Positions 34,015 to 42,809 are shown, counted from the first letter of the stretch. The stretch is 45,967 nt of DNA from Odoribacter laneus YIT 12061 (GCF_000243215.1 NZ_JH594596.1:1477337-1523303), one strand, 5' to 3'. Numbers and translations are program-made. The notes: generated by a model not told the origin, from the letters alone.

Positions 34015-35340
34015 ATGCATAAAAGAGCCGGTTTTAAACTGCTGTTATCCTATTCTGTTCCGGCTGCAATCAGTATGATGGTAGCTGCTTTCTGTAATAT
34101 CTCAGACAGATGGTTTATCGGCGAAAGCGAAGGTATTACGGCATTGGCGGGGCTATCGTTGACCTTACCACTAATGGTGCTCCTCACAGCAATCGGTTCT
34201 ATTGTAGGAACGGGAGGCGCTATTTTAATAGGCAGATGCCTCCGAAGGAAAGAGATACCTATTGCCGAAAAAATACTGGGAAATACTTTTTCCCTTACGT
34301 TTTTGATTTCTTTACTGATCATTTTTATACTATCCGGTTTTCAAAAAGAAATTATTCTCTTGTTCGGTGGCCGTACAGAAACTCTGCCCTATGCGGTCCG
34401 CTACCTGAATATCATTATTCCGGGTAGCATTTTTCTAAACCTGACGGCCGGTCTTACCAATTGTATGCGAGTTTGCGGATTTGCCCGCAAAGCAGCCTGG
34501 ATCGTTTTTCTGGGTATAATTCTGAATGTGGTATCGGATTATTATTTTATCTCTGTACTGGGGATGGGCATAGAAGGAGGTGCAATAGCTACCGTTCTCT
34601 CTATGGGAACTTGCGCCTTATTGATCTGTTTCCACTTTCTTAGCCCGGACAGTCCGGTCGTTTTACGAAAAACATACTTCAAACCCCAGGCACGGCAAAC
34701 CCTCAAGATTATACTTACAGGCATGACTCCTTTCTTTATGAATCTGACAATCTGCACCGTAAGTATCATTATGAATAATTATTTGGTCGTACACGGCGGC
34801 ACCATAGCAATCGGGGCTTATGGAATTATCAGCAGTTATACGATATTGATCATGATAACGATTTCCGGCATCTGCCAGGGAATGCAAATCCTGATCCACA
34901 ATCATTCGGGAATTGCTAAAGTCCGGTTATTCCGGCTTGCCGTCTATGCAGGAGCCGGAATCAGTTGTACCGGTTTTATTCTTGGAGAATTCTTTACCGG
35001 GCATTTCATTTCCCCGTTTACTTCACACCCGGAACTGACCCGTATCACCCAAACCGGCCTGCGCATCGTATTCTGTACCCTGCCCATTCTCGGTTTTCAA
35101 CTAATCGTCGCCAGTTTTTTCCAATCCATTGACAAAACCCGCAAGGCCCTGTTCATCAATATGTCCCGTCAATTTATTTTTCTCATTCCTTCTCTTTTTG
35201 TTTTCTCCGGATTATGGGGAATAAACGGGATCTGGATAGCTGTCCCTTTTTCCGACCTTCTTTCCACCTTTATCACTACTTTATTCATAAAACGGGAAAA
35301 AACTCATTTTAGCACAGTGGAAGCCCTCCAGAATTCTTAA
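34015..35340 (+). CDS. MATE-family efflux transporter (MepA-like)
   Basis: 441 residues with about 12 membrane helices, beginning KLLLSYSVPAAISMMVAAFCNISDRWFIG, which is the MATE helix 1 pattern with the NxSDxxF core. Internal similarity between the two halves and GLWGINGIWIAVPFSDLL at the end support the family. MATE proteins export cationic drugs or dyes in exchange for Na+ or H+. The last 32 bases overlap the 3' end of the convergent MFS gene, so the two transcripts are complementary there. Substrate unknown. Confidence 0.92.
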   Translation: MHKRAGFKLLLSYSVPAAISMMVAAFCNISDRWFIGESEGITALAGLSLTLPLMVLLTAIGSIVGTGGAILIGRCLRRKEIPIAEKILGNTFSLTFLISLLIIFILSGFQKEIILLFGGRTETLPYAVRYLNIIIPGSIFLNLTAGLTNCMRVCGFARKAAWIVFLGIILNVVSDYYFISVLGMGIEGGAIATVLSMGTCALLICFHFLSPDSPVVLRKTYFKPQARQTLKIILTGMTPFFMNLTICTVSIIMNNYLVVHGGTIAIGAYGIISSYTILIMITISGICQGMQILIHNHSGIAKVRLFRLAVYAGAGISCTGFILGEFFTGHFISPFTSHPELTRITQTGLRIVFCTLPILGFQLIVASFFQSIDKTRKALFINMSRQFIFLIPSLFVFSGLWGINGIWIAVPFSDLLSTFITTLFIKREKTHFSTVEALQNS

Positions 35341-36553
35341 ATTTCTTTTTTCTTTCCAATTGCATAATGGAAGGAATAAAGAAAGACAATATTCCTAAAC
35401 CCAAAATTAAAATTCCTCCCCATACGAAAGAACGGCTTATCCCTATGCTATCCGCTATAAAACCGGTAGCCAGTAACCCCAGCATAGACGGTAAAAGACT
35501 CAGACTTCCAAAAAGGGAAAATACTCTTCCCAAAGCAGAAGAAGGAATATGTGTTTGTAAGAGGGCCGTAAAAGGACTACTGTAAAAAGGAGCCGATATC
35601 CCTCCTATAGCCGTCAAAATAACAAATACCATAAAATCTTGCGGCGGTAACAAACCTGAAAATAACATATAAAGTCCCAGCACCAGATAAGAAATATTGA
35701 TCAGGATTACTTTCCGGATTTTTATTTTCCAAAGCCCTAAAATCAAGCCGCCGACTAACATCCCGCTCCCCCAGACAATTTCCACCAAGCTCATCTGGTA
35801 AGTATCCCCCCCAAAATGATTTACTGTCATTAAAGGAAAAAGGGTGGCTATCGGCATCAGGATAAAAGTAACCATAACCGATATCCCCATCAATTCTCCC
35901 AATCCTTTATGCCGCCTCACTTCCCGTATGCCCGCCTTCATCTCCCGCACTACACTCTTTTTATCCACTTGTTCCTTTACAACAGGATCAGGGATGGTCA
36001 CAAATAATAAGGCTGTACAGGCAATTAACGCTCCCGCCACGTCCAAGAGCATGACCACAGTCATATTAAAAGAAGTGATAAATAACGCTCCCAAAGCCGG
36101 ACCGGCAATACTGCAGACGGATTGTATCGCCTGGTTTACACCCGATATACGCATTAATTCTGTCTCTGGAGCCAATAAAGGAATAGCAGCTTGCATGGCC
36201 GGAGAGTGAAAAGCACTTCCTACACTCCGCAACGCCAATAGTAAATAAATATACCCCAATTCTGCCTTTCCGAAATAAAACAACAGCCCTAAAATCAACG
36301 AGCAAAAGGCAACGAACATATCCGCTGCGATCAAGGTACGCTTACGCTTCCAGCGGTCAACATACACACCTGCCAAAGGCCCTAATAATGCCTGAGGAAG
36401 CAAAGTCGCCATGACAGCCAAAGACAATACTTCCGCACTGCGCGTCTCCATACTAATCCAAAACACGACAGCATATCCAACAATCGCACTACTTAATATA
36501 GAAAACAATTGCCCCGTCCAAATGATAGCGAACTTTCTTTTCCAACTTTCCAT
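35309..36553 (-). CDS. MFS transporter (drug/macrolide efflux-like)
   Basis: 414 residues, about 12 membrane helices. The N-terminus (FAIIWTGQLFSILSSAIVGYAVVFW) and the loop motif GVYVDRWKRKRTLIAADM between helices 2 and 3 are typical of MFS_3 / Mef-type exporters. The central cytosolic loop ends DPVVKEQVDKKSVVREMKAGIREV. It converges on the MATE gene and shares 32 bases with it. Export of a toxic compound is likely; substrate unknown. Confidence 0.9.
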   Translation of the reverse strand: MESWKRKFAIIWTGQLFSILSSAIVGYAVVFWISMETRSAEVLSLAVMATLLPQALLGPLAGVYVDRWKRKRTLIAADMFVAFCSLILGLLFYFGKAELGYIYLLLALRSVGSAFHSPAMQAAIPLLAPETELMRISGVNQAIQSVCSIAGPALGALFITSFNMTVVMLLDVAGALIACTALLFVTIPDPVVKEQVDKKSVVREMKAGIREVRRHKGLGELMGISVMVTFILMPIATLFPLMTVNHFGGDTYQMSLVEIVWGSGMLVGGLILGLWKIKIRKVILINISYLVLGLYMLFSGLLPPQDFMVFVILTAIGGISAPFYSSPFTALLQTHIPSSALGRVFSLFGSLSLLPSMLGLLATGFIADSIGISRSFVWGGILILGLGILSFFIPSIMQLERKKKFKNSGGLPLC

Positions 36554-37038
36554 AATTAAGTACTACATCAAAATTAATTATACATTTTATACCATCTAAC
36601 GAACTGATATCAAGATATATTCAAAATAAGCCGGGGGACTTAAAAAATAATCTATTCAGGAGATACCGGCCGAATTATCCGTATATAAGTATCCCCCTTT
36701 GCATTTAAAAACAACACGAAAAATTTCTGGATGAGCAAGGGAAGAGGTACTGAAGTCTCCTCCCTTCAATATAAATAAAATCCCCTCTTTCCGGGAAAAT
36801 ATTTGTTTTCGGGAAGTATTACTTTATTATCCTCATCGTTCAGTCGGGTTTGGAAAGCAAAATTATAAAAATCCCAGAGATTTCCTATATTAAAAAAACA
36901 GATAGAAAATAGTTCCCCCGTAAAATCCCAAAAAATGAGAATACAATCTGTTATACTAATCGGGATAAAAACACATAAAAACCAGTGAATAGACTTTTTA
37001 TCTATTCACTGATTTTCACCGATCCCTCCTTTCAATCT
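36554..37038. other. 485-base intergenic region between MFS and nitroreductase genes
   Basis: No credible ORF. AT-rich with scattered C and G runs. Holds the terminator hairpin at 36977-37011 for the nitroreductase on its right end. Nothing else recognised; the MFS start at 36553 faces away from the gap, so its promoter must lie near the left end, but I found no clear box. Confidence 0.6.
36977..37011 (-). terminator. Rho-independent terminator of the nitroreductase gene
   Basis: Minus-strand stem CAGTGAATAG (37011-37002), a nine-base loop, CTATTCACTG (36992-36983), then GGTTTTTATG. It starts 28 bases past the nitroreductase stop codon. Confidence 0.82.
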
Positions 37039-37641
37039 CTATTTGAAAATCTTTATTCGTTCTTCTACGGGATGCATATCTTTTTTACCGGGAGCTGTAA
37101 GTGGGGTTCCAAAAGGCATTTGGGCAATGAGCCGCCAATGTTCCGGAAGCCTCCACTCTGCCTGAACTGCCAAGTCTATTAAAGGATTGTAATGTTGCAA
37201 AGAAGCCCCGAATCCGGCATTTTCCAGCATAGTCCATACGACAAGCTGATGCATAGCCGACGTATGTTCAGACCATTCCGGAAATTTATCCTGATACAAG
37301 GGAAAAGCTTTTTGTAAACTTTCCACAATTGTTTGATCTTCATAGAAAAGTACGGTTCCGTAGCCGGCCAAAAAAGATTTGTCGACTTTCGCTTCGGTTG
37401 CTTCATAAGCAGCCTCCGATATGATTTTTTTAAGTGTTTCCTTCACCAGCTTCCATAATTTCCGGTGATGTTCTCCCAACAACAAAACCAAACGGGTCGA
37501 TTGCGAATTAAAAGCCGAAGGCGTATGGGCAACTGCAAAACGCATAATCTCTTCAATTTGTTCGTCTGAAATAGGCGACTGACTGTCGAGAGCATAATAG
37601 CTTCTCCTGTGTTTCAAGGCCTCTTTTAAATTTCTTTCCAT
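37039..37641 (-). CDS. Nitroreductase-family FMN-dependent oxidoreductase
   Basis: 200 residues. The FMN-binding pattern is present: HRRSYYALDSQSPIS at about 11-25, APTPSAFNSQSTR-like HTPSAFNSQSTRLVLL near 38-53, and the C-terminal ENAGFGASLQHYNP before RLIAQMPFGTP. It resembles YdgI/YfhC-type oxygen-insensitive nitroreductases, which reduce quinones, nitro compounds or flavins with NAD(P)H. A TATCTTTG box lies at 37714-37707 upstream and a terminator downstream, so it is monocistronic. Confidence 0.92.
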   Translation of the reverse strand: MERNLKEALKHRRSYYALDSQSPISDEQIEEIMRFAVAHTPSAFNSQSTRLVLLLGEHHRKLWKLVKETLKKIISEAAYEATEAKVDKSFLAGYGTVLFYEDQTIVESLQKAFPLYQDKFPEWSEHTSAMHQLVVWTMLENAGFGASLQHYNPLIDLAVQAEWRLPEHWRLIAQMPFGTPLTAPGKKDMHPVEERIKIFK

Positions 37642-37706
37642 ATCATTTTTACTTTAAGCTGTCCGTTTCCGCCTTTCTTCGGGCTTTACGAACGTTTTAC
37701 ATCTAA

Positions 37707-37714
37707 CAAAGATA
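37707..37714 (-). promoter_or_regulatory. -7 element of the nitroreductase gene
   Basis: TATCTTTG on the minus strand, exact TAnnTTTG, 66 bases before the ATG at 37641. The expected -33 position is A-rich and shows no TTTG. Confidence 0.45.
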
Positions 37715-37798
37715 TCCTAATATACGTCTTTTTTTTTAAGAAGTAAACAAAATGCCCCCGGGGAGGGGAAAGAGGCTATAAATCAATTCCCTTATTCA

Positions 37799-37882
37799 GG
37801 TAATAGACTTTTTTCATAGACTTGACAAGCGTCCAAATTCTCTTCAGCAGGCCTAGGCCCAGCTCGTCAACTGTCTATTACC
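37799..37882 (-). repeat. Nested inverted repeats, possible structured RNA
   Basis: Outer arms: GGTAATAGAC (37882-37873, minus) pairs with GTCTATTACC (37808-37799). Inner arms: TTGACGAGC (37870-37862) pairs with GCTTGTCAA (37830-37822), all nine pairs forming only on the minus-strand RNA because one is G-U. Between the inner arms sits a GGCC-TA-GGCC palindrome. A second copy of GTCTAT (37821-37816) offers an alternative partner for ATAGAC next to the inner helix. No known RNA family recognised. Confidence 0.5.
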
Positions 37883-38153
37883 CCTATTTACCCCTTTCTT
37901 TAACGTAGCATAGGCCGGATAGTGATTTTTCGTGAAGATGACGGCTGACAGATGTTCTTAAATCTTCTAAGACTGGAAAGCTTTGAATCTTTTCAAGAAT
38001 TATATTATTACTATTTAAAGAATAATCCTATACATCCGATTGTAAAAAGCGATAGACTTAAATTCTAGTATCAGAAAAAAGCAATTTGCCCGCATAAGGG
38101 GAATAGGATCCGACGTTTATAAAAGACACCTTCCTTCGTTCCCGAAAAATTAA

Positions 38154-38161
38154 TATCTTTG
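38154..38161 (+). promoter_or_regulatory. -7 element of the BASS transporter gene
   Basis: TATCTTTG (exact TAnnTTTG), 20 bases before the ATG at 38181. The -33 region reads TTCGTT at about the right distance, a partial match. Confidence 0.55.
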
Positions 38162-38180
38162 CCGTTCGTAAAAAACAAGA

Positions 38181-39032
38181 ATGATGAACCCGATTTTTAT
38201 TGTATTGCCCATTCTGACTTTACTGATGTTTGAACTCGGCCTGGAACTCAATATTCGGGATTTTACCTTATTCCGTTATCGTCCCCGTCCGGTAATAGCC
38301 GGACTCATCGGACAAATTATTCTTTTGCCTCTTTTAGCCATTTTATTAGGTTCTCTATTTCACCTGGATGCCCTCTTTTTTATCGGACTCCTTCTCATTG
38401 CTTGTTCGCCCGGCGGTAGTTCTTCCAATATTTTTTCTATGCTGGCACAAGGTGATGTAGCTCTTTCTGTCAGTCTCACAGCCCTCAGCAGCGTTATCAC
38501 GCTCTTTACCATTCCCTTGATTCTCGGCTGGGCGACACAAATGACAGGCAGTCATACGGGTACTTTTATACAATTACCTATCGGAGCATTGGTGATGCAG
38601 AACCTGATCCTGACTTTACTTCCCATAGGTTTAGGCCTCTTATTTAAAGCTAAATTCCCGGAAAAAGCAGAAAAAATAAAGCGGAAATTGCATCAGATTT
38701 CTTTTCCGGCTCTTTTATTGTTGGCAGGTGTATTTTTTATTCAGCATTATAAAACGATCGCTGCTCATATCGGCCAACTAGGAATCTGCATTATCCTGTT
38801 AATCGCCTTAGCGATGTTTTCCGGCATCCTTCTTTCCCGCCTCATGCATCTACAAAGACGGGAAAAACGAACCATCGTCATCGAAATCGGAATGCAAAAT
38901 GCAGCCCAAGGAATAGCCATTGCCAGCAGTCCATTGATTTTCAACAACAGTACTATCGCTATCCCTTCTATTTTATATGCACTCTTTATGAACCTGATTC
39001 TGCTCACTTATATCAAAACGGTAAAGAAATAA
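38181..39032 (+). CDS. Bile acid:sodium symporter family (BASS) transporter
   Basis: 283 residues with about nine membrane helices. LTLLMFELGLELNIRDF near 12-28 and the long conserved CSPGGSSSNIFSMLAQGDVALSVSLTALSS at about 71-100 are the sodium-binding and crossover regions of the BASS/SBF family. Members import bile acids or small organic acids with Na+; the substrate is not clear here. A second ATG follows directly (38184). Next to a pirin gene on the opposite strand, 31 bases away. Confidence 0.9.
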   Translation: MMNPIFIVLPILTLLMFELGLELNIRDFTLFRYRPRPVIAGLIGQIILLPLLAILLGSLFHLDALFFIGLLLIACSPGGSSSNIFSMLAQGDVALSVSLTALSSVITLFTIPLILGWATQMTGSHTGTFIQLPIGALVMQNLILTLLPIGLGLLFKAKFPEKAEKIKRKLHQISFPALLLLAGVFFIQHYKTIAAHIGQLGICIILLIALAMFSGILLSRLMHLQRREKRTIVIEIGMQNAAQGIAIASSPLIFNNSTIAIPSILYALFMNLILLTYIKTVKK

Positions 39033-39062
39033 AGACCGCCTCCCTCACGGACATTGTTTTAT

Positions 39063-39944
39063 CTACTCTTCTTCCAGGTAACCGAATTTTCCACTACTCC
39101 AGTCTTCATAAGCCTGAACGATCTCCTCTTTGGTATTCATCAAAAAAGGACCATAGGCCATAATCGGCTCCTGTATCGGTTCTCCGCTCAACAATAACAA
39201 CAGGCAATCTTCCTGAGCTTCCAGTGCAATTTCTTCACCGATATTCCGGAAAAGCACAAACCGATCGGTCTCTGCCCTTTCCTCTCCATTCACTTTGACT
39301 TCTCCTTCCAGGACAAGTAATCCCGTGTTGTAATTTTCCGGCAGACTGAATACAAGGGATGCGCCGGAACGAAGACGAAAGTTATACATTTCAATCGGAG
39401 TAAAGGTGCGGGCAATTCCTTTCACTCCCTTAAACTCTCCTGCAATCACTTCCACCTGCCCCTGCCCTTCCGGCAAGCTGTAAACGGGTATCCGGGCGTG
39501 AGAAATGCTCTGGTAATACGGCGGGCTCATTTTATCTTTTGCCGGTAAATTAATCCAAAGTTGTACGATATGGAAAGTACCGCCTTGGCGACTGAACTTT
39601 TTTTCATGGTATTCTTTATGCAATACTCCTGCTCCGGCTGTCATCCACTGTATATCTCCTGCTCCGATCACGCCGCTGTGTCCATAACTATCGTGATGAG
39701 CTACCTTGCCCTGATAAACCAGAGTTACCGTCTCAAATCCCCGGTGCGGATGTACTCCGACTCCCCGGGGATCTTTGCGGGGACTAAATTCCATTTTAGC
39801 ATTATAATCCAACAAGTAAAAAGGACTCATCCGATTGGGTGCCATACTATAACCAGAAGGGAAAAAATTATGGACCCGGAAACCATCTCCCACCATATGA
39901 GGAGGAGGAGGTAGTAATATCTGTTGTATTTCTTTCGCTTTCAT
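39063..39944 (-). CDS. Pirin-family protein
   Basis: 293 residues from the ATG at 39944; the longer reading uses a GTG. Two cupin domains: the first contains DPRGVGVHPHRGFETVTLVYQGKVAHHDSYGH near 60-92, with His residues that bind iron in pirins, followed by GDIQWMTAGAGVLHKEYH. The second domain runs from about 175 on (FNFRLRSGASLVFSLPENY). Some bacterial pirins have quercetinase activity or act as redox-linked regulators; the function here is unknown. No membrane or signal segments. Confidence 0.93.
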   Translation of the reverse strand: MKAKEIQQILLPPPPHMVGDGFRVHNFFPSGYSMAPNRMSPFYLLDYNAKMEFSPRKDPRGVGVHPHRGFETVTLVYQGKVAHHDSYGHSGVIGAGDIQWMTAGAGVLHKEYHEKKFSRQGGTFHIVQLWINLPAKDKMSPPYYQSISHARIPVYSLPEGQGQVEVIAGEFKGVKGIARTFTPIEMYNFRLRSGASLVFSLPENYNTGLLVLEGEVKVNGEERAETDRFVLFRNIGEEIALEAQEDCLLLLLSGEPIQEPIMAYGPFLMNTKEEIVQAYEDWSSGKFGYLEEE

Positions 39945-40207
39945 TTGCTTCACTTTTTCAAATTAACGTCCCTCTCATTAAAAAGTTGGAGTTCTGAAAG
40001 AAATTTGTATAAATGTCGGAATATATAAGGGATTGAATGCAAAAATTAAATATCGAAGCAAAGGCAGGAAGATAGGGAGCGATATTCTATATAATTAAAT
40101 ATATAGGAATACCAGATTGTTAAAAAAACAATCCGGTAGATTTCAGCAAAGAAAATACAAGATTTACGACAAGAATAAGTCCGATTGACGGTCTCTTTGT
40201 CTCATTT

Positions 40208-40747
40208 CTACCGTTCATTCCCTACAGCCTCATAAAGGCGCTGTAATTCCGGTACAGAAAAAGAAGTAACCGGCTGAACCTGATCGTTTGCAATCTGCTT
40301 TAAGCGTTCTTTCAACTTACTAAGGGCAAACCGCAATATTTTGGTATGATCAAAGGCTAGAGAAGGTAATTCATCTATTCTGAACCAATCTGCATGAGCT
40401 GCGTCATCGGCAGCTTCAGGTTGATAATCCTGCAGCTTTACTAAAGTATAAAAGGCGACGGTAACTACCCTTCCCCGGGGATCCCGGTCGATCGCAGAAA
40501 AAGTACCAATCTGATCCATAAAAGCGGGGATAATACCGGTCTCCTCTCTCAATTCCCGGAAAGCGCAGGCTTCAATAGTCTCTTCTATTTCCATAAACCC
40601 ACCCGGGAAAGCCCAATCCCCCTCAAAAGGTTCGTTTTTTCTCTGTATCAGTAATACATTTAAATCGGCACCATCAAAACCGAATACGACACTATCGGCT
40701 GTCAAAGCAGGGCGCGGATATTTATAACAATACTGTTTCTCTGTCAT
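40208..40747 (-). CDS. Nudix hydrolase paired with a macrodomain protein
   Basis: 179 residues. The Nudix box reads GGFMEIEETIEACAFRELREETGI at about 47-70, with the metal residues E in REL-EE. The N-terminus (PRPALTADSVVFGFDGADLNVLLIQRKNEPFEGDWAFPGG) is like that of the NrtR/ADP-ribose group, but no C-terminal winged-helix is present, so it should be an enzyme. The next gene upstream encodes a macrodomain and lies only 12 bases away, so the two are one transcript. ADP-ribose or a related dinucleotide is a plausible substrate (inference). Confidence 0.88.
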   Translation of the reverse strand: MTEKQYCYKYPRPALTADSVVFGFDGADLNVLLIQRKNEPFEGDWAFPGGFMEIEETIEACAFRELREETGIIPAFMDQIGTFSAIDRDPRGRVVTVAFYTLVKLQDYQPEAADDAAHADWFRIDELPSLAFDHTKILRFALSKLKERLKQIANDQVQPVTSFSVPELQRLYEAVGNER

Positions 40748-40758
40748 TTTCTCTTGTT

Positions 40759-41283
40759 TTACATTTGACCCTTTTTTTCTTCCTGAAGTAATTTCCGGTA
40801 GATAGACTCATCCTCTCTACCAAAACAAACCATTATCACTTTTTCAAAATCAGGATGTAAAACCAAAAAAGCTTCCACTTCCTTTAAAGCAATCCGGGCT
40901 GCAGCTTCTTTGGGATATCCGTACACTCCTGTACTGATACATGGAAAGGCAATCGTTTTTAATCCCCGTTCTACAGCTAAATGCAAACTATTCCGATAGC
41001 AAGCAGCCAATAGTTCCGGTTCCCCCCGCCTTCCGCTCCGATATACAGGTCCCACCGTATGAATTACATAAGAAGCAGGTAAACGATATCCTTTCGTTAT
41101 TTTCGCTTCTCCTGTCTCACAACCGTGTAATTTCCGGCATTCTTCCAACAACTCGGGGCCTGCTGCCCGGTGAATAGCTCCATCTACCCCACCACCACCC
41201 AATAAGGTCTTGTTGGCAGCATTTACTATAGCATCCACTTTCAATGTCGTAATATCACCCTGAATAATTTCCAAACGTTTCAT
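40759..41283 (-). CDS. Macrodomain protein, O-acetyl-ADP-ribose deacetylase-like
   Basis: 174 residues consisting of one macrodomain. Ligand-binding motifs are [25 protein letters not shown] at about 19-43, [10 protein letters not shown] and [14 protein letters not shown] near 110. The Asn/Gly-rich loops and Asp of VDGAIH match MacroD-type enzymes that remove the acetyl group from O-acetyl-ADP-ribose or ADP-ribose from proteins. It is the first gene of a two-gene operon with the Nudix hydrolase and has a promoter at 41322-41352. Confidence 0.92.
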   Translation of the reverse strand: MKRLEIIQGDITTLKVDAIVNAANKTLLGGGGVDGAIHRAAGPELLEECRKLHGCETGEAKITKGYRLPASYVIHTVGPVYRSGRRGEPELLAACYRNSLHLAVERGLKTIAFPCISTGVYGYPKEAAARIALKEVEAFLVLHPDFEKVIMVCFGREDESIYRKLLQEEKKGQM

Positions 41284-41321
41284 ACTATTCTGCTTAAAAT
41301 AATAAACTCGTTGTATTTCTA

Positions 41322-41352
41322 CAAATATAAAAAACTCCTTTCAGGAAAACAA
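41322..41352 (-). promoter_or_regulatory. Promoter of the macrodomain-Nudix operon
   Basis: Minus-strand TTG (41352-41350), a spacer of 20 bases, then TATATTTG (41329-41322), an exact TAnnTTTG box. It would give a leader of about 32 bases. Confidence 0.55.
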
Positions 41353-41379
41353 CCGAAAACAATCTTCTTTTTGCGAAAC

Positions 41380-41412
41380 AAAAAGAAAGCAGCTTTTCTC
41401 AAAGCCGCTTTC
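41380..41412 (-). terminator. Terminator of the fimbrial-type lipoprotein gene
   Basis: Minus-strand stem GAAAGCGGCTTT (41412-41401), short loop, AAAGCTGCTTTC (41396-41385) then TTTTTG. One pair is G-U on this strand and A-C on the other, so it favours minus-strand RNA. It is 42 bases past the stop at 41454. Confidence 0.72.
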
Positions 41413-41453
41413 TTCCTTCAATTTACATCACGCTAAACTCCTCTATCCGACCT

Positions 41454-42809
41454 TTATTCCACCAACTCTACCTGGACAGCATCCACATACAACCCGATCC
41501 CCGACATAAGGGTAGGCGTATACGTACGGACTTCCAGCCTCAATTTATTAGCTGTTGCAGGGGACCGGAATATTTGGTTGCGGAATACGTCCATATACCC
41601 TTGCGTTTGATAATGATATTCTGAAGTGCGGATATCTTCTGAAGGCAAATTCGTAGTTCCCGACATCCAGGTGCACCACCAGCGCCATTTTACTTCTTCA
41701 GAAGGACTATTGGCGTATAGTTGAAATTGATAACAGGCATCCCCTCTTACCGGTATATCCTGATAAAGATAAGTCTTACCTTCCAGACACACAGCTTTTT
41801 TGCCTTCTAATACAGGAGAGCCAACTCGTATCGCCTGCCGGTCTGCTCCTCCCGTCCCTAAATTCCACCCCAGAGGCAGACCTTCCCATTTTCCCTCTTC
41901 GAAACTTCCGTTTCTCACTAAATTCACGCCGTTTCCTTTCCCTTTACAAGCCGCCGGAATATCGATATACCAATCTTTATCGGATATTACATTTTCATCC
42001 CAGCCTTTTATATTTACCTGAAAATCGGCAAAATCACCTTCCCCCGGACGTCCCAGAACAACCCTGATTTCAGTAATCCGATTAGCCAATAAAGCACTCA
42101 ACTCATGCACAGAAGTCGTATAAGAAGTAGCCCCCATTTTATAAGAAAAAGAAAGTCCGCAATTTCCCCGGGCCGGGAATAAGAACAAGGAAGTCGTAGA
42201 CACACCCTCCTGTGCGCGTTCCGCCCTTTTTACTACCGTCTGTACATTTTCGGTATATTCTCCCAATAAATTCATTTTTTCCGGAATAGAAGTGACGTGT
42301 AACATTAAATTATTCATTTCCGGAGGAACATTCTCAATAATAACCCTCAAACGGGCAACTTTTCTTTCCAGATCAAACACAACTTCCTCCTGTTTATCCT
42401 CCTGTATAGTAAAATCTGTTTGTCCCAATAGATAATCCTTCGTTTCACAATACCCTTCTTCCGCTTGCTTCAACCGAATAAAAATCTGTCCGGGAGTTTT
42501 CGTCTTACTATATTCCCGTACGGCTTTATCCTCCACATTGACCATACAAAAACCGGTATAAGTTCCGGACGGAAGCTCCAGATTAAAACGATCTCCCGAG
42601 GTTCCAACCAGATTACATTCATAAAAACCGGTCTCCCGAGTTTTTTCATCATACACAAATACCTGATAACCCGTTACAGGCGGCAACTGATTTATTCCAT
42701 TCCCAGCCCGGACAAACACAGGAGTTCCTCTCCCTTCCTCGGTCCAGGGTTCCGGTTCATGCTGACAGCCCCAAGCTATCCACACAAAGATAACAATACC
42801 CCATTTCAT
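41454..42809 (-). CDS. FimB/Mfa2-like fimbrial anchor lipoprotein with a C-terminal jelly-roll domain
   Basis: 451 residues. Lipoprotein signal with AWGC (Cys15). The N-terminal part (GYQVFVYDEKTRETGFYECNLVG then LELPSGTYTGFCMVN and DLERKVARLRVIIENVP) has the pattern of the FimB/Mfa2 minor-fimbriae family, which anchors fimbriae at the cell surface. From about 300 on it carries a carbohydrate-binding-like module starting NLVRNGSFEEGKWEGLPLGW, which is unusual for the family. There are no fimbrillin genes next to it, so it is an orphan. A terminator follows. Confidence 0.72.
   Translation of the reverse strand: MKWGIVIFVWIAWGCQHEPEPWTEEGRGTPVFVRAGNGINQLPPVTGYQVFVYDEKTRETGFYECNLVGTSGDRFNLELPSGTYTGFCMVNVEDKAVREYSKTKTPGQIFIRLKQAEEGYCETKDYLLGQTDFTIQEDKQEEVVFDLERKVARLRVIIENVPPEMNNLMLHVTSIPEKMNLLGEYTENVQTVVKRAERAQEGVSTTSLFLFPARGNCGLSFSYKMGATSYTTSVHELSALLANRITEIRVVLGRPGEGDFADFQVNIKGWDENVISDKDWYIDIPAACKGKGNGVNLVRNGSFEEGKWEGLPLGWNLGTGGADRQAIRVGSPVLEGKKAVCLEGKTYLYQDIPVRGDACYQFQLYANSPSEEVKWRWWCTWMSGTTNLPSEDIRTSEYHYQTQGYMDVFRNQIFRSPATANKLRLEVRTYTPTLMSGIGLYVDAVQVELVE

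Larger units (their letters stand above)
37642..38180. other. 539-base intergenic region with a folded element
   Basis: Between divergent genes, with no credible ORF. From left to right: the nitroreductase promoter box TATCTTTG (37714-37707, minus), a G+C-rich stretch near 37755-37770 with CCCCGGGG, the nested inverted repeats at 37799-37882 described separately, and the BASS transporter promoter at 38154-38161. The stretch 37900-38130 holds nothing recognisable. The gap is unusually long for this window. Confidence 0.6.

Noticed and set aside
36554-38180. Searched the two long gaps for tRNA genes, CRISPR repeats and insertion-sequence ends
   Set aside because: No cloverleaf, regularly spaced repeats, or terminal inverted repeats with target duplications could be seen.
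40115-40133. Small hairpin gattgtt/aacaatc after the Nudix gene
   Set aside because: Stem is seven pairs (eleven with one G-U on the minus strand) and no T run follows on the minus strand, so terminator status is not supported.
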